From: Pelistega europaea
Lineage (GTDB): Bacteria; Pseudomonadota; Gammaproteobacteria; Burkholderiales; Burkholderiaceae_B
Reading direction: 5' to 3'
Assembly: GCF_013133775.1 (NCBI RefSeq)
Contig: NZ_JABGBO010000012.1
Location: forward strand, 1-64,000
Length of the DNA stretch: 64,000 nucleotides
This document shows positions 34,385 through 44,135 of this stretch, one piece after another. The stretch's first letter is position 1; the number at the start of each line of letters is the position of its first letter. The translations under genes and the position numbers were made by a program. Under the pieces are notes generated by a model. It was not told the DNA's origin. It ran no database searches and saw only the letters and a list, made by a program, of their open reading frames with translations.

Positions 34385-35512
34385 ATGGATACGCAAACTA
34401 TCTCAATACAATACCTTTATGTAGCACTCACTGCTTTTATGGTGGGAGGGTTAATTGTTTTCTCTGAACGCTGGCATGGGCGTTTTACGGGGGATTATGA
34501 TTTGAATAAACCCCAGGCCTCTCACAAGGTCTCTACCCCTCGAGTTGGAGGGCTGGCTGTGTTTGCTGGTACTCTGGCTGGGTTGTTGGTGTGGGGTAAA
34601 CCAGACAATACGACTCTACATTGGTTATGGCCTGCGTTATTTGTGGCATCTCTACCAGTATTTGGTGCCGGTATTCTTGAAGATATTACCAAAGATGTGG
34701 GGGCTGGTAAGCGTTTATTGGCTGCTTTTTTATCGGCTGCTATTGCATGGTGGTTTTTTGGCGGAGTGAGTCGAGTAGATGTTGAGGTTTTCGACTATTT
34801 GTTTGGTTTTTGGCCTATCTCACTTATCTTCACAGTTATTGCTGTGGGTGGATGTACTCATGCATTGAATTTGATTGATGGGATGAATGGTCTTGCCTCT
34901 ATGGCATCGGTACTGATGTCTATCTCCATTGCTTTGGTCGCCTATCAAGTCGGTGATATGGCTGTCTTCACAATCGCTTTATCTATGGCTTCTGCTATTG
35001 TTGGGTTCTTTGTGTGGAACTTTCCTTTTGGTCGTGTGTTTTTAGGTGATGGTGGTGCGTATTTTATTGGTTTTGCGTTAGCTGAATTGTCCGTCTTGTT
35101 AGTGATGCGTAATCCATCAGTATCTCCTTTTTATGCGATAGCGGTGTTGTTTTATCCTGTGTTTGAAACTTTATTTTCTATCTGGCGGCGTAAATTTAAA
35201 CGTGGGGTGCCTGTTGACCAGCCTGATGCCTTACATTTACATCAACTGATTTTTCGTCGTTTAGTGCGAGTGACATTTGATCGAGATGGCAAGGAAACAC
35301 CAGGCTATTTGTGCAATGCCTTGACTTCGCCTTATCTATGGGTGTTGACCTTATTAAATCTAGTTCCTGCAACCTTGTTTTGGGACTCGGCTTGGTTGTT
35401 ATGTGTTGGTATGTTGATTTTTGCAAGTGCCTATATCTGGTTATATTCTCGTCTCGTTAAATGGCGTTGTCCTCGTTGGTTATTGTTGCCTTCTATTTTT
35501 AATAAACGTTGA
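34385..35512 (+). CDS. polyprenyl-phosphate sugar-1-phosphate transferase (MraY/WecA/WbpL family)
   Basis: 375 residues with about ten membrane segments. Family motifs: DLNKPQASHKVSTPRVGG (N-terminal cytoplasmic region), NLIDGMNGLASM (metal and catalytic Asp region), VFLGDGGAYFIGF, and the soluble segment DALHLHQLIFRR with the His motif. It starts glycan assembly by moving a HexNAc-1-phosphate from UDP-sugar to undecaprenyl phosphate. MraY itself is shorter and belongs to the cell-division cluster, so this is the surface-glycan enzyme. Confidence 0.9.
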   Translation: MDTQTISIQYLYVALTAFMVGGLIVFSERWHGRFTGDYDLNKPQASHKVSTPRVGGLAVFAGTLAGLLVWGKPDNTTLHWLWPALFVASLPVFGAGILEDITKDVGAGKRLLAAFLSAAIAWWFFGGVSRVDVEVFDYLFGFWPISLIFTVIAVGGCTHALNLIDGMNGLASMASVLMSISIALVAYQVGDMAVFTIALSMASAIVGFFVWNFPFGRVFLGDGGAYFIGFALAELSVLLVMRNPSVSPFYAIAVLFYPVFETLFSIWRRKFKRGVPVDQPDALHLHQLIFRRLVRVTFDRDGKETPGYLCNALTSPYLWVLTLLNLVPATLFWDSAWLLCVGMLIFASAYIWLYSRLVKWRCPRWLLLPSIFNKR

Positions 35513-35926
35513 TTAGTCGTTGTTGTTTCTGTACTCAATATATACGGGTAATAAGTGTTTGTGAAATGGGGATGGGTTAGTGAAAGGGTAACGTTTCGTC
35601 GATACTCAATACTTTAAAATAAGACTAATAAAACAGATAGTTACCATTTTACTGACTTTTAAAAACTAGGTTTTTTTACGTAAAAATTGCAATGGATTGA
35701 AAGGATTGTAAGAAAGCGTGGAATAAGAGAGATTTTCATCAGTATTGAAAAGCGGTATGATATTTAACTGTTTCAACGCTGGATGGCATATGTTTGATTT
35801 TGGATGCGTTGGATATATACATTGACTTCATCACAAAGGTTTACGATGAGGGAAACATTGAATAGCCAATGTTGTAGATGCCGATAGACAGCGTTTTTAT
35901 ATGTTTTTACTCTTTAGGAGTTTAAA
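35513..35926. other. intergenic stretch before tviB
   Basis: About 410 bases with no recognised gene, RNA or terminator. It is AT-rich and probably holds the promoter of the tviB-led unit and a long leader. Confidence 0.35.
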
Positions 35927-37201
35927 GTGCAATTACAAGATATTAAATTAGCGATTGTAGGGTTAGGTTATGTGGGTCTACCACTTGCGGTAGAGTTTGG
36001 TAAAAAGCGTGATGTATTAGGCTTTGATATTAATAAAAAGCGTATCGCTGAGTTGCAATCAGGTACGGACCACACCCTTGAGGTTTCTTCTGAAGAATTA
36101 AAAGAAGCGGCTCATTTGCACTTTAGTGCAGAAAGTACTGAGCTTGCTAAAGCGAATACTTTTATCGTGACTGTACCTACCCCTATTGATGAGTATAAAC
36201 AGCCCGATTTAACTCCTCTTGAAAAAGCAAGTGAAACTATTGGTAAGGTTCTTAAAAAGGGCGATATTGTTATTTATGAATCGACTGTATATCCTGGTGC
36301 AACTGAAGAGGTGTGTGTACCAGTTTTAGAAAAGTTCTCAGGTCTCAAATACAATGTAGACTTCTATGCAGGTTATAGTCCAGAACGTATCAATCCAGGC
36401 GATAAACAACATCGTGTATCCACCATTAAAAAAGTAACTTCTGGCTCGACTCCTGAAGTGGCAGAATTGGTGAATGCTTTATATAGCTCTATCATTACAG
36501 CTGGTACTCATAAGGCTTCTAGTATTCGTGTGGCAGAGGCAGCCAAGGTAATTGAGAATACTCAACGTGACGTTAATATTGCTTTAATTAATGAATTAGC
36601 GTTGATTTTCAATAAGATGGGTATTGATACTCAGGCTGTGCTTGAAGCGGCAGGTACTAAATGGAACTTCTTGCCTTTCCGTCCTGGTCTTGTCGGTGGT
36701 CACTGTATTGGTGTGGATCCTTATTACCTTACCCATAAAGCACAAGCTATTGGCTATCACCCAGAAATTATTCTTGCTGGACGTCGTTTAAATGATAGTA
36801 TGGGGTCTTATGTAGTGTCTCAACTTGTGAAAGCGATGACCAAGCGTAAAATCCAGGTACAAGATGCGCATGTATTGGTGATGGGACTGACTTTCAAAGA
36901 GAACTGCCCTGATATTCGTAATACTCGTATTGTGGATATTGTAAAAGAACTCGGTGAGTACAATATTAAGGTGGATGTATATGATCCATGGGTAGATGTT
37001 GAAGAGGCTCAACATGAATATGGAATCACTCCTGTCTCTAAACCAGAAGTGGGTTCTTACGATGGTATTATCCTAGGTGTAGCACATAAACAATTTGCAG
37101 AAATGGGTGTGAAAGCTATTCGTGCTTTAGGCAAGCCTGAGCATGTGCTTTATGACCTTAAATATGTATTAACTGCAGAAGAGGCGGATATCCGTTTGTA
37201 G
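35927..37201 (+). CDS. tviB: UDP-N-acetyl-hexosamine 6-dehydrogenase (TviB/WbpO type)
   Basis: Starts with GTG at 35927 after TAGGAG; 424 residues, the normal length. NAD motif GLGYVGLP (12-19), catalytic Cys260 in [12 protein letters not shown], and the TviB/WbpO-like start ([20 protein letters not shown]). It oxidises UDP-GalNAc (or UDP-GlcNAc) twice to UDP-N-acetyl-hexosaminuronic acid. The following epimerase completes the known TviB-TviC pair. The symbol is given for the family; the exact epimer is not proven. Confidence 0.9.
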   Translation: MQLQDIKLAIVGLGYVGLPLAVEFGKKRDVLGFDINKKRIAELQSGTDHTLEVSSEELKEAAHLHFSAESTELAKANTFIVTVPTPIDEYKQPDLTPLEKASETIGKVLKKGDIVIYESTVYPGATEEVCVPVLEKFSGLKYNVDFYAGYSPERINPGDKQHRVSTIKKVTSGSTPEVAELVNALYSSIITAGTHKASSIRVAEAAKVIENTQRDVNIALINELALIFNKMGIDTQAVLEAAGTKWNFLPFRPGLVGGHCIGVDPYYLTHKAQAIGYHPEIILAGRRLNDSMGSYVVSQLVKAMTKRKIQVQDAHVLVMGLTFKENCPDIRNTRIVDIVKELGEYNIKVDVYDPWVDVEEAQHEYGITPVSKPEVGSYDGIILGVAHKQFAEMGVKAIRALGKPEHVLYDLKYVLTAEEADIRL

Positions 37202-37205
37202 TATT

Positions 37206-38231
37206 ATGACAACAGCATTTGAACAAGTTAAAACAACGTTATTGGGGCAGCCTCGCACCTGGCTAGTGACCGGGTGTGCAGGTTTTATTGGCTCCAATCT
37301 ACTAGAGACATTGCTTAAGTTAAATCAAAAAGTGGTGGGGTTGGATAATTTTGCCACTGGACATCGCCATAATTTGACTGAGGTTCAGTCACAAGTTAGT
37401 GCTGAGCAATGGGCTAATTTCCACTTTATCGAAGGGGATATTCGTGATTTGGATACTTGCCGTGCCGCAGTGAAAGGGGTGGACTATGTATTACACCAGG
37501 CTGCATTAGGTTCAGTTCCTCGCTCGATTAATGACCCTATCACAAGCAATGACGTTAATATCGGTGGTTTCCTGAATATGATGGTGGCAGCACGTGATGA
37601 AAGTGTGAAAGCTTTTGTTTTTGCTGCTTCTAGTTCCACTTATGGTGACCATCCTGACTTGCCTAAGGTTGAGCATAAGATTGGTAATCCACTCTCTCCT
37701 TATGCGATTACCAAACTAGTTGATGAGCTTTATGGTCGCATTTTCGCTCAATGTTATGGTTTTAAATCAATTGGGCTACGCTACTTTAATGTATTTGGTA
37801 AGCGTCAGGATCCTAATGGTGCTTATGCTGCTGTAATTCCTAAATGGACAGCCGCAATGATTCACCAAGGTGATATTACGGTCAATGGTGATGGTGAAAC
37901 AAGCCGTGACTTTTGTTTTATTGAAAATGTTGTACAGGCTAATTTGCTTGCCGCTACACATATGCCAGAGAGTGGTTTTGAAGTGTATAACGTGGCCTAT
38001 CATGCACAGACTACGCTGAATACATTGTTCAACTATATTAAGGATACGCTGGCAGCTAATGGGGTGGTTTATACGAAATCGCCTATTTATGCTGATTTCC
38101 GCAAAGGTGATGTACGCCATTCATTCGCAGACATTACCAAAGCTAAAACGCAGCTTGGCTATGAGCCTGCTTTCTCTATTATAGAGGGCTTGGCGAAAGC
38201 GATGCCTTGGTATATTCAGTTCTTAAAATAA
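37206..38231 (+). CDS. tviC: UDP-GlcNAc / UDP-GlcNAcA C4-epimerase (TviC/WbpP type)
   Basis: 341 residues, an extended SDR. NAD motif TGCAGFIG (22-29), the WbpP-like [15 protein letters not shown], and the active-site SPYAITK. The sequence begins with a short extra segment typical of WbpP. It interconverts the gluco and galacto forms of N-acetyl-hexosamine nucleotides, giving UDP-GalNAc or UDP-GalNAcA with TviB. It starts four bases after tviB, and the next gene starts immediately after its stop. Confidence 0.9.
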   Translation: MTTAFEQVKTTLLGQPRTWLVTGCAGFIGSNLLETLLKLNQKVVGLDNFATGHRHNLTEVQSQVSAEQWANFHFIEGDIRDLDTCRAAVKGVDYVLHQAALGSVPRSINDPITSNDVNIGGFLNMMVAARDESVKAFVFAASSSTYGDHPDLPKVEHKIGNPLSPYAITKLVDELYGRIFAQCYGFKSIGLRYFNVFGKRQDPNGAYAAVIPKWTAAMIHQGDITVNGDGETSRDFCFIENVVQANLLAATHMPESGFEVYNVAYHAQTTLNTLFNYIKDTLAANGVVYTKSPIYADFRKGDVRHSFADITKAKTQLGYEPAFSIIEGLAKAMPWYIQFLK

Positions 38232-39569
38232 GTGAGCGGTTCTAGTCACACATCCAAAAGCGACCATATGCGCATTGTCTCAGGGGCAATGCGGGTCGCT
38301 TTTTTTCTAATTATTGGCAAGCTCGCAGGGGCCATAAAAGAAATGGCTGTTGCCCATCGCTATGGCGTTAGCGATGTCGTGGATGCCTATCAGTTTACTC
38401 AGAGCATGGCTAATTGGCTCCCTACAACTATCGTGGGGGCATTTTCTATTGTGTTAATCCCGGTGTTGGTGAAGTTACGACATCTTGGTCAAGAGGAGAA
38501 GAATCGCTTTCTTGCAGAGCTACAGGCATGGATTATTGCTGTTGGTGTGTTTATTGTCGTAGCTTCTGTATTGGCATGGCCCTGGGTCATAACACATATG
38601 TCAGGTAAATTAAGTCTGGCAGCCAAGGAGTATAGTCAACAGATGATATGGGTATTTGGACCTGTTGGTTTGTTGATTCTCATCGTAGGCGTGCATATGG
38701 CGAGGCTACGGGCATTAGAGCGTCATATCAACAATTTGCTAGATAGTTTGCCAGCTTTATTCATCTTTGTATGGATTTTACTCTCACCTGGCGATACATC
38801 CATTTTCCCCATTATTCTTGGGGTGCTATGCGGTTATATACTACAGACCGTTTTATTGTGGTATATGGCAAATAAGGCGGAGGGTGAACGTTGGATTCCC
38901 CTGCATTGGCAGTTCCAATCTTCCCATTGGAGGTCCTTACTTCACGCGGCTGGTTTTATGCTAGTAGGGCAAATTGCATTGAGTTTTGTTGCTCCTATGG
39001 ACCAGATGTTTGCTGCCCAGCTAGGTAATAACGCCAATGCAACAATGGGTTATGCAACACGTTTGGTATCTGTCATTATTGGGATTGGGGCTGCTTCAGT
39101 TGGTCGAGCAGCATTGCCTGTGTTGGCTGATGTACAACACCGAGGAGAGGCACAACAAGCAAAAAATATGGCTTTGAAATGGTCCCTGGCGATGGTGGGG
39201 TTAGGCTTACTTGCCTTAGCTATAGCGTGGATGTTGGCTCCTTTTATGGTGAAACTCGTTTTTGAAAGAGGTGCTTTTACTTCAGATAATACGGTCGCAG
39301 TTGCTCAGGCATTACGTTTTGGATTAATGCAAGTGCCTTTTTATTTTGGAGTGCTGATTTTAGTGCAGTTATTGGCTAGTCAAAATCGTTATAAACTGAT
39401 GGCAGTGATTGCTTTAATGAATTTTGCTGTGAAGTTCTTGTTGAATTTCCTACTCGCACCACGCTATGGGGTTGAAGGGATTATGACAGCTACAGCAGGA
39501 ATGTATTTATTTTCTTTTGTATGCTATTTTTTAATTGCGTGGCGCTTACCGATTAAACAAAATGTCTAA
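38232..39569 (+). CDS. MurJ-like lipid-linked oligosaccharide flippase (MATE/MVF superfamily)
   Basis: Starts with GTG 38232 directly after the tviC stop; 445 residues and about 12-14 membrane segments. The text VGRAALPVLADV and AFTSDNTVAVAQALRFG are MurJ-like. MurJ proper is usually a longer protein of about 510 residues and starts differently, so this looks like a dedicated glycan flippase of the MurJ family used in place of Wzx. ATG 38268 is an alternative start. Confidence 0.82.
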   Translation: MSGSSHTSKSDHMRIVSGAMRVAFFLIIGKLAGAIKEMAVAHRYGVSDVVDAYQFTQSMANWLPTTIVGAFSIVLIPVLVKLRHLGQEEKNRFLAELQAWIIAVGVFIVVASVLAWPWVITHMSGKLSLAAKEYSQQMIWVFGPVGLLILIVGVHMARLRALERHINNLLDSLPALFIFVWILLSPGDTSIFPIILGVLCGYILQTVLLWYMANKAEGERWIPLHWQFQSSHWRSLLHAAGFMLVGQIALSFVAPMDQMFAAQLGNNANATMGYATRLVSVIIGIGAASVGRAALPVLADVQHRGEAQQAKNMALKWSLAMVGLGLLALAIAWMLAPFMVKLVFERGAFTSDNTVAVAQALRFGLMQVPFYFGVLILVQLLASQNRYKLMAVIALMNFAVKFLLNFLLAPRYGVEGIMTATAGMYLFSFVCYFLIAWRLPIKQNV

Positions 39570-40689
39570 TATACAAGCTAAATTGTCCATTATGATTGTA
39601 ATTCCTTCTCTGCACGGAGGTGGTGCGGAGCGGGTAGCCGTGACATTGGCAGATTATTGGCAGTATCGGGGTTATGATGTGACATTATTGACGCAATCAG
39701 ACCCTAGCACGGATGTCTATGAACTCAATAAAAATGTGCGTCGCTTAAGTACCCAGCAATTTGGACAAACAGGTGCATGGTCGCAGCTTAAGAAAGTCTT
39801 GGCTATTCGTAAAATGGTACAGCGTTACCGTCCAGATGTAGTGATTGGTATCATGACAAGTGCATCAATATTGTCTATTCTGGCTTGTACGGGTCTAGGT
39901 GTGCCAGTGGTGGCGACTGAGCATGCTCATCCTCCATCACAGAAAATGTCTACATTTTGGCAGAAGTTGCGTCAATTCGCATACCCAAAGGCGGCTAAAG
40001 TCATTGCTCTGACGCAAATGAGTGCACAGTGGCTTGAAGACAATCTTCCTAATATTCGTGTGGGAGTAATCCCCAACGCTATTCAATGGCCATTAAAAAA
40101 TATTCCTCCTGTAGTGCTTCCTAAGAAACCTCAGGGTAGCAAGTTATTACTTGCTGTTGGTCGGTTGCATCCTGAAAAAGGGTTTGATGTGCTTATCCAA
40201 GCATTTGCATTGCTTGCTAATCAACACCCAGACTGGAATCTTGTGATTCTTGGCGAGGGTGGGGCACGTGATACACTCACCGCACAGGTTCAGCAATTAT
40301 CCTTAAATGACCGCGTACGACTACCTGGGCGAGTTGGTAATCTGTTAGACTGGTACGAACAGGCAGATATGTTTGTATTGAGTTCGCACTTTGAGGGCAT
40401 GTCAAATTGTTTACAAGAAGCCATGGCTTGTGGTCTGTGTGTTGTATCATTTGATTGCGATACAGGACCACGAGAATTAATCCGCGAAGGTATAGATGGA
40501 GTCTTGGTGCGTCCAGTAGCCGATGCGACTGCACTAGCAAATACTTTAGGTGTGTTGATGTCTGATGATGCTTTGCGAGCACAATATGCAATTAAGTCTC
40601 CCGAGATTAAGGACCGTTTTTCTATGCAGAAAGTTGGCCAGGCATGGGATGATTTATTTATTGAACTGGGTGTGAAGCATTCGCGTTGA
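39562..40689 (+). CDS. family 4 glycosyltransferase
   Basis: 375 residues from ATG 39562, overlapping the flippase stop by eight bases. GT-B architecture: N-terminal domain with SLHGGGAERVAVTLADYW and C-terminal GT4 domain with VGRLHPEKGFDVLIQAF, SSHFEGMSNCLQEAMACG (E-x7-E) and the donor-binding region. Similar to PglH/AmsD-type GalNAc or galactose transferases. It adds one sugar on the lipid-linked intermediate; donor unknown. Confidence 0.9.
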   Translation: MSNIQAKLSIMIVIPSLHGGGAERVAVTLADYWQYRGYDVTLLTQSDPSTDVYELNKNVRRLSTQQFGQTGAWSQLKKVLAIRKMVQRYRPDVVIGIMTSASILSILACTGLGVPVVATEHAHPPSQKMSTFWQKLRQFAYPKAAKVIALTQMSAQWLEDNLPNIRVGVIPNAIQWPLKNIPPVVLPKKPQGSKLLLAVGRLHPEKGFDVLIQAFALLANQHPDWNLVILGEGGARDTLTAQVQQLSLNDRVRLPGRVGNLLDWYEQADMFVLSSHFEGMSNCLQEAMACGLCVVSFDCDTGPRELIREGIDGVLVRPVADATALANTLGVLMSDDALRAQYAIKSPEIKDRFSMQKVGQAWDDLFIELGVKHSR

Positions 40690-40869
40690 TAGGGAGATAA
40701 TATCTTATATCCTAGTGATAGCTTTTGGACGGTCATTTGTCATGGGTTAGAGCAATGCACCACTGTTATAACGATAAAATGATATGTGCCGTGGTGAGTT
40801 GAAAATGTCATATAAAAAGGCAATAAGCAAGATAAATCAATCGGTGAATAGCAAAAAGGAATAAAAAAT

Positions 40870-42762
40870 ATGTGTGGAATTGTTGGACTGATAGGTTCAT
40901 TTGAACAAAAACAGGAGCTATTGACACAAGCCTGTGAGCGCATTCAACACCGTGGGCCAGATAGTCAAGGTGTGTGGCTTAGCGATAATCAGCAAGTAGG
41001 GTTTGCACATGTTCGTCTGGCTATTCAAGATTTATCTGAACAGGGTCATCAACCTATGCTAAGTGATGATGGGCGTTATGTGTTGGTATTTAACGGTGAA
41101 ATTTATAACCACCTCGAATTACGTGAACAGCTTCATAAAGCCACATGGCGAGGACATTCTGATACTGAAACGATGTTAGCTTGCTTTGCACAGTGGGGTG
41201 TAGAGTCAACTTTGCGTAAAATGGTGGGGATGTTTGCTTTTGCTCTATGGGATAAGGAAGAAGAGACGCTGACATTAGGTCGAGACCGTTTTGGCGAGAA
41301 GCCATTGTACTATGCACATAGCCCTTACGGTTTGCTATTTTCCTCTGATTTAAGAGCGTTAATGCCCGTTGCAGGATTTAACCGTCAAATTAATCGACAA
41401 GCTGTCGTTGCCTTGATGCGACACAACTATATTCCCGCCCCTTATACGATTTTTGAGGGTGCATATAAGCTGCCTCCAGCAAGTTATCTTGTTTTCTCAC
41501 ATGATCAATTGTGGAATCAGCATGAGTGGTCTCATCCTACTGCTTATTGGTCCGCCTATGACATTGCTAAACGTAGTAGTGATCGCATTTTTGAAAGTGA
41601 TGCTGCTGCGATTGACGCATTTGATAAGGTGCTATCTGATGCGGTTAAAGGGCAAATGTTAGCGGACGTCAAGTTGGGGGCTTTTTTATCTGGGGGAACA
41701 GATTCTTCGCTTATTGCTGCATTGATGCAAAAACAGAGTGAGCAACCCATTAGAACATTCGCTATTGGTTTTAAAGATGATAACTATAATGAGGCCCCCT
41801 TTGCCAAGGCTGTTGCACAACATTTAGGGACTGAACATACAGAACTCTATATGGATGGTGATGATGCCTTGGGTTTATTTGAACAGCTTCCTCTTATGTA
41901 TAGTGAGCCCTTTGCTGATTCGTCACAACTACCAGTAGCGGTCATGATGAAAATGACTGCTGAACATGTTAAAGTGGCCCTATCTGGGGATGCAGGTGAT
42001 GAACTCTTTGGTGGCTATAATCGGTATAAACGAGCACAGCACTGGTGGACACGATGTCATAATGTTCCTGCTTTCTTAAGACCGCTTGTATCACGAGTGG
42101 CACATCAGATGTCACTGCATTATGGCGACTCCCTTGAGAAGCAAATGAAATGGCAACAGTTTTCTTTGTTGATGCAGGCAAAAAATAGTGTGAAATTCTA
42201 TCAGCCGTTTGTATCATATTGGAAAAATCCAGAGCAACTTGTTGTTAATGGAGTAGAGCCTGCAACAGCTTTTGAAAATAATCCATTGAGTGATTTGCTG
42301 AAGACAATGATGATTACGGATACTTTATCGTATTTACCAGATGATATTTTGGTCAAAGTGGATAGAGCTGCCATGTATTATTCATTGGAAACAAGGGTGC
42401 CATTACTTGACCATCGAATTTTTGAGTTTGTGTGGGATATTCATCCGAGATACAAATGGCGTGATGGTAAGAGCAAGTGGTTGATGAAAGAAGTGTTATA
42501 CCGCTATGTTCCTCAAACATTGCTTGAGCGTCCCAAAAAAGGATTTTCTGTCCCTTTAGGAGATTGGCTAAAAGGTCCTTTGCGTGAGTGGGCGTGGGAT
42601 TTATTAAGTAGTGAGCGGTTGAAGAAACAAGGTTTGCTTAATGAAGCTATCATTCAAAAAACCTGGTTGGCACATCAAACAGGTCAAGGTGATTGGAGTG
42701 CCCAGCTTTGGGGCGTGTTGATGTTGCAAGCCTGGATTGATGCTTATGATATTGCAGTGTAG
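40870..42762 (+). CDS. asnB: asparagine synthase-like glutamine amidotransferase
   Basis: 630 residues. The class-II glutamine amidotransferase domain starts with the nucleophile Cys2 (MCGIVGLIG), and the synthetase domain has the pyrophosphate motif FLSGGTDSS and SGDAGDELFGGY. Inside polysaccharide clusters, homologues (WbpS) amidate uronic acids, turning GalNAcA into the uronamide. Since tviB and tviC lie upstream, that role is likelier here than asparagine supply, but this is inference. It follows a 180-base gap and is followed four bases later by a glycosyltransferase. Confidence 0.9.
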   Translation: MCGIVGLIGSFEQKQELLTQACERIQHRGPDSQGVWLSDNQQVGFAHVRLAIQDLSEQGHQPMLSDDGRYVLVFNGEIYNHLELREQLHKATWRGHSDTETMLACFAQWGVESTLRKMVGMFAFALWDKEEETLTLGRDRFGEKPLYYAHSPYGLLFSSDLRALMPVAGFNRQINRQAVVALMRHNYIPAPYTIFEGAYKLPPASYLVFSHDQLWNQHEWSHPTAYWSAYDIAKRSSDRIFESDAAAIDAFDKVLSDAVKGQMLADVKLGAFLSGGTDSSLIAALMQKQSEQPIRTFAIGFKDDNYNEAPFAKAVAQHLGTEHTELYMDGDDALGLFEQLPLMYSEPFADSSQLPVAVMMKMTAEHVKVALSGDAGDELFGGYNRYKRAQHWWTRCHNVPAFLRPLVSRVAHQMSLHYGDSLEKQMKWQQFSLLMQAKNSVKFYQPFVSYWKNPEQLVVNGVEPATAFENNPLSDLLKTMMITDTLSYLPDDILVKVDRAAMYYSLETRVPLLDHRIFEFVWDIHPRYKWRDGKSKWLMKEVLYRYVPQTLLERPKKGFSVPLGDWLKGPLREWAWDLLSSERLKKQGLLNEAIIQKTWLAHQTGQGDWSAQLWGVLMLQAWIDAYDIAV

Positions 42763-42765
42763 GAT

Positions 42766-43878
42766 ATGAAAATTTTATTTCTGCTGAGTTCTTTAAATGC
42801 GGGTGGGGCAGAGCGTGTAGCCTGCACATTGGTCAATGCTTGGGTGGCCAAGGGTTATGAGGTAGTGATGGTGCCTTGCTTTTCCCAAGGTAGTGGGCAA
42901 TCTTTTTATTCTCTTGATGCTAGGGTGCAGGTGCGTTGGTTAAGTGAGGCTCTACCCAGTAATAAATGGCTTGCACGTCTAGTAAAACCTATCGTCTTGC
43001 GTCGCATTATGCAAGAAGTCAAGGCGGATGTAATGGTATCATTTTTAACCAATGTGAATGTTATGGCATTGCTAGCCAAGCAAGGTTTAGATATTCCACT
43101 TATTGTCTGTGAGCGTTCAGACCCCTCTTTTCAAAAAATTAGCGCGAGTCTTAGATTCTTGCGTAGACATCTATATGCAGGGGCAGATGCGGTGCTGTTG
43201 CAGACTGAACAGGCTGCTAAAATGTTTGCCCAGTCTATGCCTGTGTTGAGACGTTTACGAGTGATACCGAATCCTTTGCCGATAGATTTGGAAAAGTCAC
43301 TGGAGAATGAAGGTAACAATGTAGGCACACAGTCCGGAAGTAAAGTGGCTGTTGCAGTAGGGCGTCTAGTTCCTAGCAAACAGTTTGATAAACTTATCGC
43401 CAACTTTACTCATATTGCTGCACAATGCCCAGATTGGCAATTACATATTTATGGAGATGGTCCAGAACGAGAGACCTTGCAACAGCTGATTACCTCTTCG
43501 CATATGCAAGAGCGTATTTATCTTAAGGGTAAAACAAACCAACCTTGGGCAGTGATGCGACAAGCTCAGTTACTTGCTATGAGTTCACGTTTAGAGGGGT
43601 TTCCTAATGTGATGTTGGAAGCAATGGCCTGTGGACTTCCTGTCATTTGCTATGATTGTCCAAGTGGACCACGAGAATTGAGCATAAATGGTGAAGTGGC
43701 TCGGTTAGTTGCACTGGATGATGAAAAAGCCTATCAACAACAGCTACTCGAATTAATGCAAAATAGTGAGGAACGGATGTTATTGGCTAAAAATGGTCAA
43801 CAAAGTGTATTGACTCGCTATTCTCAATGGCAAGTTTTAAAACTATGGGACGATTTGTTGGCTGAAGTCGCAAGATAG
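42766..43878 (+). CDS. family 4 glycosyltransferase (AmsD/PglJ-like)
   Basis: 370 residues. The N-terminal SSLNAGGAERVACTLVNAW and the C-terminal VGRLVPSKQFDKLIANF, IYGDGPERETLQQL and SSRLEGFPNVMLEAMACGLPV are GT4 motifs. The phrase CERSDPSFQK is shared by bacterial alpha-GalNAc and galactose transferases. It starts four bases after asnB, so both are cotranscribed. Donor unknown. Confidence 0.9.
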   Translation: MKILFLLSSLNAGGAERVACTLVNAWVAKGYEVVMVPCFSQGSGQSFYSLDARVQVRWLSEALPSNKWLARLVKPIVLRRIMQEVKADVMVSFLTNVNVMALLAKQGLDIPLIVCERSDPSFQKISASLRFLRRHLYAGADAVLLQTEQAAKMFAQSMPVLRRLRVIPNPLPIDLEKSLENEGNNVGTQSGSKVAVAVGRLVPSKQFDKLIANFTHIAAQCPDWQLHIYGDGPERETLQQLITSSHMQERIYLKGKTNQPWAVMRQAQLLAMSSRLEGFPNVMLEAMACGLPVICYDCPSGPRELSINGEVARLVALDDEKAYQQQLLELMQNSEERMLLAKNGQQSVLTRYSQWQVLKLWDDLLAEVAR

Positions 43879-44014
43879 TGATGAATGGCATGATGGTGAA
43901 TTCATATGTTGGTCTCAATATGGAATCGTAAGTGATAGTGATGATGGGTATGATGGTTAATTTTGTTGTTCAGTATGGCTCCCCGCACCATGATAATAGC
44001 AGTGATGTAAACCA

Positions 44015-44040
44015 ACACAATGGCAAGGATGCCATTGTGT
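44015..44040. other. perfect hairpin in the gap between two glycosyltransferase genes
   Basis: 11-base perfect stem ACACAATGGCA / TGCCATTGTGT with loop AGGA, in a 257-base gap. No T-run follows, so it is not an ordinary terminator. It may be a leader structure of the next glycosyltransferase or an mRNA-processing site. Confidence 0.5.
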
Positions 44041-44135
44041 AGTTTATGGTAGTAAAAGGTTTTAATAAGATGGTCAATATGGCCAAGATGAATAGAGCGA
44101 TTTAATGTAGAGCGTATGATGGAGTAGGGGCGATA

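Noticed and set aside
36788-37015. Small minus-strand frame opposite tviB
   Set aside because: It is wholly inside a conserved gene with no domain features.
40277-40736. Two overlapping minus-strand open frames of 104 and 148 codons
   Set aside because: They overlap the end of a well-supported glycosyltransferase and show only low-complexity translations.
40870-42762. Housekeeping asparagine synthetase
   Set aside because: Sequence alone allows it, but the tviB/tviC and glycosyltransferase context makes sugar amidation more likely; the family call is kept.
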